A DNA stretch of 64,000 nt from Ampelocalamus luodianensis (Eukaryota; Streptophyta; Magnoliopsida; Poales; Poaceae): contig CM070620.1 of the NCBI GenBank assembly GCA_036346255.1, forward strand, positions 12,574,671 through 12,638,670, in the 5' to 3' direction. A program made the position numbers and the translations under genes. Under the pieces are notes generated by a model, which saw only the letters and a list, made by a program, of their open reading frames with translations, was not told the origin of the DNA and did not search any database. Each line of letters starts with the position of its first letter. The stretch's first letter is position 1. Below are positions 57,925 to 64,000 of this stretch, piece by piece.

Positions 57925-58845
57925 GAGTTTTTGGCCGATACGGTCAATTTTCGAGCCGTATTTTACACTTCTAACAATCTTTCAACGGTATTTGCAAAAA
58001 TAACGCAAGCAAGACGCCACCGCGCGCTCACTGAGGTTGTGACACGCCCCGAGGCGCACGCCACCCCGCGCCCGCCCGCCACGCCCACCCATGCCCGCCA
58101 CCACCGCCATCGCTCTCGCGCTGGCCCGACGGCCACCTGCGCACCACCTGCGCAATGTTGCGCGCGCGCGCTACTGCTACGCGCGCTTTCTTTTCTTTTT
58201 CTTTTTTCAATTTTTTCATTTTAGATGCGAAACATTTTTAAAATAATTTTTTTCTACAGTGTGGGCGCAGGCTCACCTCAGCCTGCACTGTAGCAATTTT
58301 TTTTTTTTAAAACATTTATGATATTTGTATGAATTTAAATATAGTAATAGGGTCCAAAATTATAAAATTTTTGTAGAGTCTTCACGTGTCACAAGCAAGT
58401 ACACGGTGTTAGAAGACTCACAAAAATTTCATAATTTTTGAACCCAATTTACTATATTTAAAAATTCATACAAAATATGCATAAATGTTTTTTAAAAACA
58501 AAAATTGCCATAGTAGCGCAGAGCTGAGCACCACATCAGAGCAAAAAAATTATTTAAAAATGTTTCAGATCTAAAAATGAAAAAGAAAGGCGCAAGCAGA
58601 GCGAGCGCGCGCTCACAACGTGGCGCACGCATGGCGCGCGCGAAGGCATGGAACATGCACGGAATGATGGCATGAGCGGCGCATGGGTGGACGGGCGGGC
58701 GGTGCGCGGGTGCGCATCGCGGTACGTGTTGCAACTCAGCCACGCGCGCCATGGCATCTGGCGCTCATTATTTTTGCAAATACCGTTGAAAGACGGTTAG
58801 AAGTGTAAATACGGGTCGAAAACTGACCGTATGTGCCCAAAAGTC
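57925..58845. mobile_element. Foldback Mutator-like element
   Basis: 921 bp in which nearly the whole length is inverted: left cggtcaattttcgagccgta with right tacgggtcgaaaactgaccg, and internal arms acatttttaaaataattttt / aattatttaaaaatgtttca. It is flanked by the 10-bp direct repeat GGCTGCTAAC (57915-57924 and 58846-58855), fitting a 9-10-bp MULE duplication. The GC-rich parts (58040-58150, 58600-58750) contain no recognisable gene. Confidence 0.85.
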
Positions 58846-59259
58846 GGCTGCTAACAAGGATGACCACTCCAATACGCCTGACGAATCGCAACAGGGAATG
58901 CTAGATGCCTCAAATCTCATGATAACTACTGATCCATGGAAAAACTGTACGGTACGCAGCTAAATAAGAACATCCAGGAGTAGATAAAAGATATCAATAT
59001 TGAGGGGAAATTCACTGCAGAACGTGGGGTGAAACCCCAAAATGCGCAAGCGATGTCTGCCCAATAAAACAAATCGGATGACAACTTCAGATGTGGACGC
59101 TGCTAGTGCATGGATGATTACGAGGTGCGTGGTGCTCAACTTGTGATCTCAGCATCCCCAACAGTCCACTCCATCACATCTGCTACAATTACTTCACTAG
59201 AGTAGCTCCAAACAGATCAATTAGGGGCGATTCAATGCAAAAAAAAAACCGAACAAGGT

Positions 59260-59544
59260 TAGAGCATGAATAATCATACAGACAGTTGCTGTTTATAATA
59301 ATTCTTTATGTCATCTGTAGATAATACTAAAGATAGTTCATACAATGATTGTAGTGATACAGTTAGCTATAAAATTGTAGATAACACATATTTTTTAATG
59401 TTTTTTTGTTTCTGGTGCTACAGTCGACTACAGGATTGCAGACAATATCTTTATCTTTCTTTATTCTTTTTTATCCATATCAGTAAAAATCCTATGTAAC
59501 AGAGGTTATAGACAGCTGATATAAATCTATTATACGTACTCTTA
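59260..59544. mobile_element. MITE, TA-flanked
   Basis: Termini gagcatgaataatcatacag and the complement of the right end, gagtacgtataatag, are imperfect inverted repeats. Internal motifs include atagacagctgat and acagacagttgctg. No coding. Confidence 0.5.
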
Positions 59545-60107
59545 TATAGGCAACCGGTTGATTTCGACAGCACAGTAGAACTGCACTAAGCCGCATGTGT
59601 TGATCACGAGGTGTTTGATGGAATGGCTCGACCAACGGTGACCCCCTCACTCCGACAGTGATAACCACGGCTCTGGTGAAACCCCAGCAAACAAGCAGCC
59701 GCGCATGGTCGATTTCGCCATCCGCATTCCAACATCCAAACTAAAACTAGCCGGAGTAAGTAAGACATAAAAAATCCCAAGTCATGAAACATTCGAGGCC
59801 AATCAGTGAGAACTAAAAAGTAATCACAACTGACTGCACGAGAGGCCAAGCGATTGCGGCGACTAAAAGCAGCACTACAGGCATTTGATTCATAGAAATA
59901 TTCCACGAGTCTCAGTCGATTCGAACTGGAGGCGTGGAGTGTTTGCCTACGACGACCAGCGAAGCGGAGAGGCACGGGGAGAGCCACTTGCCGGATGCTT
60001 CGCCTCGCACTCGCTTGCGGGTTCCGAGTTTCCAACGCCTGGGAGACGGAAGCCAACCCTGGGAGTTTGGAGAATGTTTTTTTAAAAAATAAACCAATTT
60101 TTAATCA

Positions 60108-62310
60108 TCTATCTATTATTATTGTATTAAATCAGAGTCAAAAATCACCACATTCGCTCTTAAGTCCTACAAATTTCCACAATAATCGGTGAAATAAGAA
60201 GAAGAACTACACCGTCGATCGTGGTAGTTCCAGATTATAACGGTCTAATTTTTTTTAAAAAAATCACTGAAATTAGAAATAAAAAATAAAATAAAATAAA
60301 ACTAGCAATTTGATATCCATACAAATTCCTGAGTAAAAGAGTCCATATCAGGTACAATAAAACTAAAATTCAGAATAAAATTAACAATTTGATTTCGCTA
60401 CGAATTCCAATAATTATAATTCAAAATAAAAAAATCAAACAATAATAGTAAATTATATTTTATACGAATCAAAACAAAAAAATTGAAATTCTAAATAAGA
60501 ATAAAATAAAATAAGCAATTTGCTTTAATATGAATTTCAAAGTAAAATCCCTAAATAAACATAATTCAAAATAAGAATTAAAGAAAAAAATTTGCAATTG
60601 GATTCAAATACAAATTCCAAGAAAAAGAATATAAATTCATAATAAAAAATTAAAGAAAATTTGCAATATGATTTCCATACGTATTCCAAAATAAAATCCT
60701 CAAATACCTAAATTTCCAATAAATTAAATAAATTTAATAGTTTGATTTGTATACGAACTCGAATAAAAATAACTGAAATATTGAATACAAATAAAAGTTA
60801 TAACAAGGATGACACGAATGGTATCTAAGAAGACACAAAAGAAGCCACCAAGTTCGTTCTCAATGTCACATGTTTTTATTGTTGCTTTCTATAGAATAAA
60901 AAAATGATTGTTTTTTTATTAAAAATACAAGTTATAATTATTATAGCACAAATGGTGTCGGAGGAGACCACAAAAGAGTGCAATGGAATCAATCTATCTT
61001 GCAAGAAGACATTGATCCACAGGGAAACGAAGAGCCGAGGCGGCGACGACAAAGATGAAGACAATATCGTGCTGCTCGCTGGAGCCATTGAAGATAAAGT
61101 TCAGTGTTGAAGGAGCTAGGGGCTGCGATGACAAGTGGTGAGCATCGGTATTGTTGAAGAAATTAGTGGAAAAGAAGCTTAATGATGAAGAATCCCTGAC
61201 AAAAAGGAGATGAACATTTGCATTGAGGACAAGCTATGGACGATATCAAGCCATCGGGTAGCTAGGAACATACCATCACTGGTGAGGGGCACATTATCGC
61301 TGGCGATGGCAAAAATATTCTCTATATCGTTAGACAACGACTAAAGCAGATATACTGACATTAGTGAAGATGAGAGGTTGTCATGGTTAGTGAGGAAGCC
61401 ACAACACCGGTTGGCCAACGTCGAAGAAGAGGAGTGACTGACACGAGAGAAGAGGATATCAAGCATGTAAAACATCATGCATGCATATGTACATGGATCT
61501 ACCCGTACAAATAGAAGCGCGGGTGTACAGAGCTAGAGGAGTAAAAAGCTTAGAATAGAGATGGTGCAACCTGTAGGGAATTTGCTCAAGGTCACCAGAG
61601 AGAGCGTGACACATGTCCCCAGCTAGAATCAACATGGTTGCATGTGTATGCGCGTTGATGTCGCAATGGTTAGCATTAAGCAATAATTAGGGAGAAGTAG
61701 AAGATAACTATGTGGTAAAGTACTGCATTGAAAGGGGTAATAGCTGAGAGGGATCAGTCAAGATTTGGGCTTACCATTGGAGGTTGAAGCAAAAACCATG
61801 ATGGTGAGAAGAAATAGAAATCACACAGTTTGGTGGGGTAGCCAGTGTGAAGGGAGACAGGTTCAAGGCAGGTCGACTATGGTGCATCGGTGTATGCGTG
61901 AGCAAGTACTCTAATACATTATAACATGTAAACTAATAAAATAATTTGCCGCACACATAATCAACTTATTGCTTGAGATTAAATAGAGATACATATGTAC
62001 ACATACAATTTGGAAAAAAACTAATAGAGTGAAAATATGTGCATGCAACTGCATGAACTATGCATGATGAAGAGTGGTTAGTTTCTAAGAACTCCGATAA
62101 CTTATTATTCTCAATGATTTTTTTCCATCAAAGCACATACTTCAATTGTGTTCCCAGGTTGTAATTTCTTTCAAGCTTTTATTGTCATTTTCAATATTTA
62201 GAATATCTTAAAAGTCTAAATAGCCTACAAGATACATAAATATATTATCAAGCATTTATATAAAATTTGAAACAAATCTAGCCGCGCAAGTGCGCAAGGC
62301 ACCCTGCTAG
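60108..62310 (+). mobile_element. Non-autonomous Helitron
   Basis: The 3' end reads GCCGCGCAAGTGCGCAAGGC (62281-62300), whose GCGCA/TGCGC forms a hairpin, and then CTAG (62307-62310) followed by T: the Helitron rule. The proposed 5' end is A | TCTATCTATTATTATT at 60108. It has no target duplication, as expected, and no Rep/helicase. AT-rich repeats fill 60200-60830. The middle (60840-61900) contains short frames but no gene I recognise. Confidence 0.7.
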
Positions 62311-62747
62311 TTTTACAAAAATAATCCATAGTTTTTTTTACACAAATAACCCTTAGCTGCTGGCCCATCAGGCGACTAGGCCTAATCGCGTGGTGGGCTA
62401 GCGATTAGGTGACAGGGGAGGTCCAGTCGCGCAACCGACTACGACTGAGGTATTGATCTGCCACGCGTCTCAATCACGAGCTGGTGGCGCGACTAAGCCC
62501 CGTCCCAGGCACAGTCGTCGAGCCAAAACACGACTTAGGCTACTTGCAGATCAGGCCGGTGACTTAGCACAATTTTAAGAAATATATTAATTAAAATTTG
62601 TTTTAATTTTATGAAATTAAATAGTTGGGTTTACAACATATTGAAACAAGTAGCAACATGTGTTCAAGTAAATGTAGTTCGCAACAAACGGGATACAACC
62701 ATGAAATGAATTACACAAATTGACCAAGACAATAGAAACAAACTGTA

Positions 62748-64000
62748 TCAGGTAGCAACTCCAGCTTCGTGATCTGTAACATGTCGCCCTCCACGACCTC
62801 CTCGATGACCTCTCCCACGACCGTCACTAGCCGTGCCATCATGGCATTCACTTGACCTGTTATGTTTTGTGCACTTATTCTTCATATGCCCGTAAGCTCT
62901 GCAAAGGATACACCTCTTGACAGGCCTCTAGCTTCAGACTCGTCCATATCATTTTGGATATGACGAGTCTATCGACTGCCACCCTTTAGCAAGTCCAAAT
63001 TAGGGGCCTATGTTCTATTTTGCATATCGTCCTCTGTGGATTTACCAACAACAAGGAATCCACGGATCTCGACACTCCAAGTTTGAACCACATTTTTCTT
63101 CAAGAAGAAGTCTGACACGTACTGCACGGAGTCCATCTTGATCATGCCATTACAGGCAACACATGAGAGCATGGCTTATGAAGTAGAATTGGCTTGTTAC
63201 ACGTGTATTAACAAGTGTTTTTGCTCTCCTATCCATGGTTCACCTCGTACGTGACGACATCACTCGTCATTCCAAGTCCACTTCAGTTCCTTAGCAATAC
63301 CTCAAATCGAAGCTCTACCGTGCCCATAATGAATACTAAGTGCAATCGGGCCTTCTTGCTCTTCTCGGCCATATACTCCATCATCTTGGTACAATAGAGT
63401 GTCTATGCATTTAGCATATGCAATGCAATAGCACTATGTCTTTCCCTGAAATACTTGATTATACCATGTAACATACCCTCGACGATTGCAACGAGGGGCA
63501 TGCCGCGTAGGCCCATGATAAGCCAATTGTACACCTCGGCCAAATTGGTTGTTATTACATTGTACCTTACGTTGTCAGTGTCGTAAAGCAATACCCACTT
63601 CTCCACTAGCTTAGCCTCAATCCAATGAGAGAAACATTTAATGTTCCTCACTGTCCTCCTATTCAAGTCGGGTAGGTCAATATCGGGCAACGACACCAAC
63701 CATTCCGGTATATCAGCTATGTTTCCATTAGGTTGCTTATTTCTCTCCTCGATGTGCTTGGTGGTGAACTCATCAAGCTTCTTCCAAAGTGCATCGAACT
63801 TTCTTTGGTGGTTCTGCTAGCACAATCTCTTGAACATGTTCATCATCCTCTTGCTTTTGAGCTGCTTGAAAAAATTAGCCCCCAGGTTGCCGCATGTACC
63901 AATGGTTTCACAAATCACGCCATAGAAAAGACTCATCTGGATCTTTTTGCAGCTTTTTGACGTCCTTAATCAACCCAGCATGTCGGTCATGTATTATGCA
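62748..64000 (-). pseudogene. MuDR-type MULE transposase, partial and broken
   Basis: Enters from the right edge. On the minus strand: IIHDRHAGLIKDVKK, a frameshift near 63885, KFDALWKKLDEF, then an open part (63699-63403) with WVLLYDTDNVRYNVITTNLAEVYNW and VAIVEGMLHGIIKYFRERH, the conserved C-terminal half of the MULE domain. Further down come a SWIM-type LLHKPCSHVLAC and a CCHC-like knuckle CILCRAYGHMKNKC, with the terminal stop at 62750-62748. At least one in-frame stop and several frameshifts occur. This is a different MULE family from the 13-kb element and has no PMD visible. The TIR side probably lies near 62311. Confidence 0.75.

Overview
The window looks like intergenic and heterochromatic DNA of a grass (Poaceae; a panicoid is my guess). 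The clues are grass-style CACTA, hAT, PIF/Harbinger, Mutator-like (MULE) and Helitron termini, several LTR families in nested and solo form, and very GC-rich ORFs set in AT-rich spacers. I see one clearly intact host gene, a RING-H2 E3 ligase (53513-54148). Nearly everything else is transposon, or host gene fragments carried or broken by transposons.

Layout. 1-6334: a Gypsy-like LTR split by a 3.7-kb CACTA element (1886-5615, TSD CAT) that carries a host F-box gene broken by a single stop codon, plus a 560-bp hairpin. 6364-14790: an orphan CACTA end, a frameshifted LysM receptor-like kinase (LYK4/5-type) pseudogene on the minus strand whose 2.8-kb intron holds a MULE MITE and a hAT element, then a hAT-like element and a Harbinger MITE. 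15168-28390: a 13.2-kb MULE with a perfect 9-bp TSD. It holds a decayed MuDR-type transposase, two opposed plant-mobile-domain (PMD) gene copies, a decayed GRF-like gene and one intact GRF zinc-finger gene. A GC minisatellite lies between divergent promoters at its centre. 28577-36303: a MITE, a SINE-like unit, LTR debris, a solo LTR and a 5'-truncated LINE. 36889-44359: a large palindrome made of two opposed ~3-kb LTRs, the right arm interrupted by two more solo LTRs. 45.0-49.4 kb: a segmental duplication, the second copy split by a Copia-like solo LTR (TSD ATAGG). 50.6-52.1 kb: repeat-rich LTR debris. 53.4-54.2 kb: the RING gene. 56.6-64 kb: a Copia primer-binding-site-like motif, a foldback MULE, a MITE, a Helitron and the start of a second MULE transposase.

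Most striking: three copies of one solo-LTR family (33862-34656, 40957-41759, 42481-43212) carry, upstream of the TATA box, an array of five or six mini-palindromes with 8-bp stems and a constant 8-nt loop. Stem bases differ between units but their pairing partners change with them, which points to preserved dyad symmetry rather than preserved sequence. The second main observation is the MULE: clean ends and target duplication, yet only the small GRF protein gene is open. This suggests movement in trans of a decayed multi-gene element.
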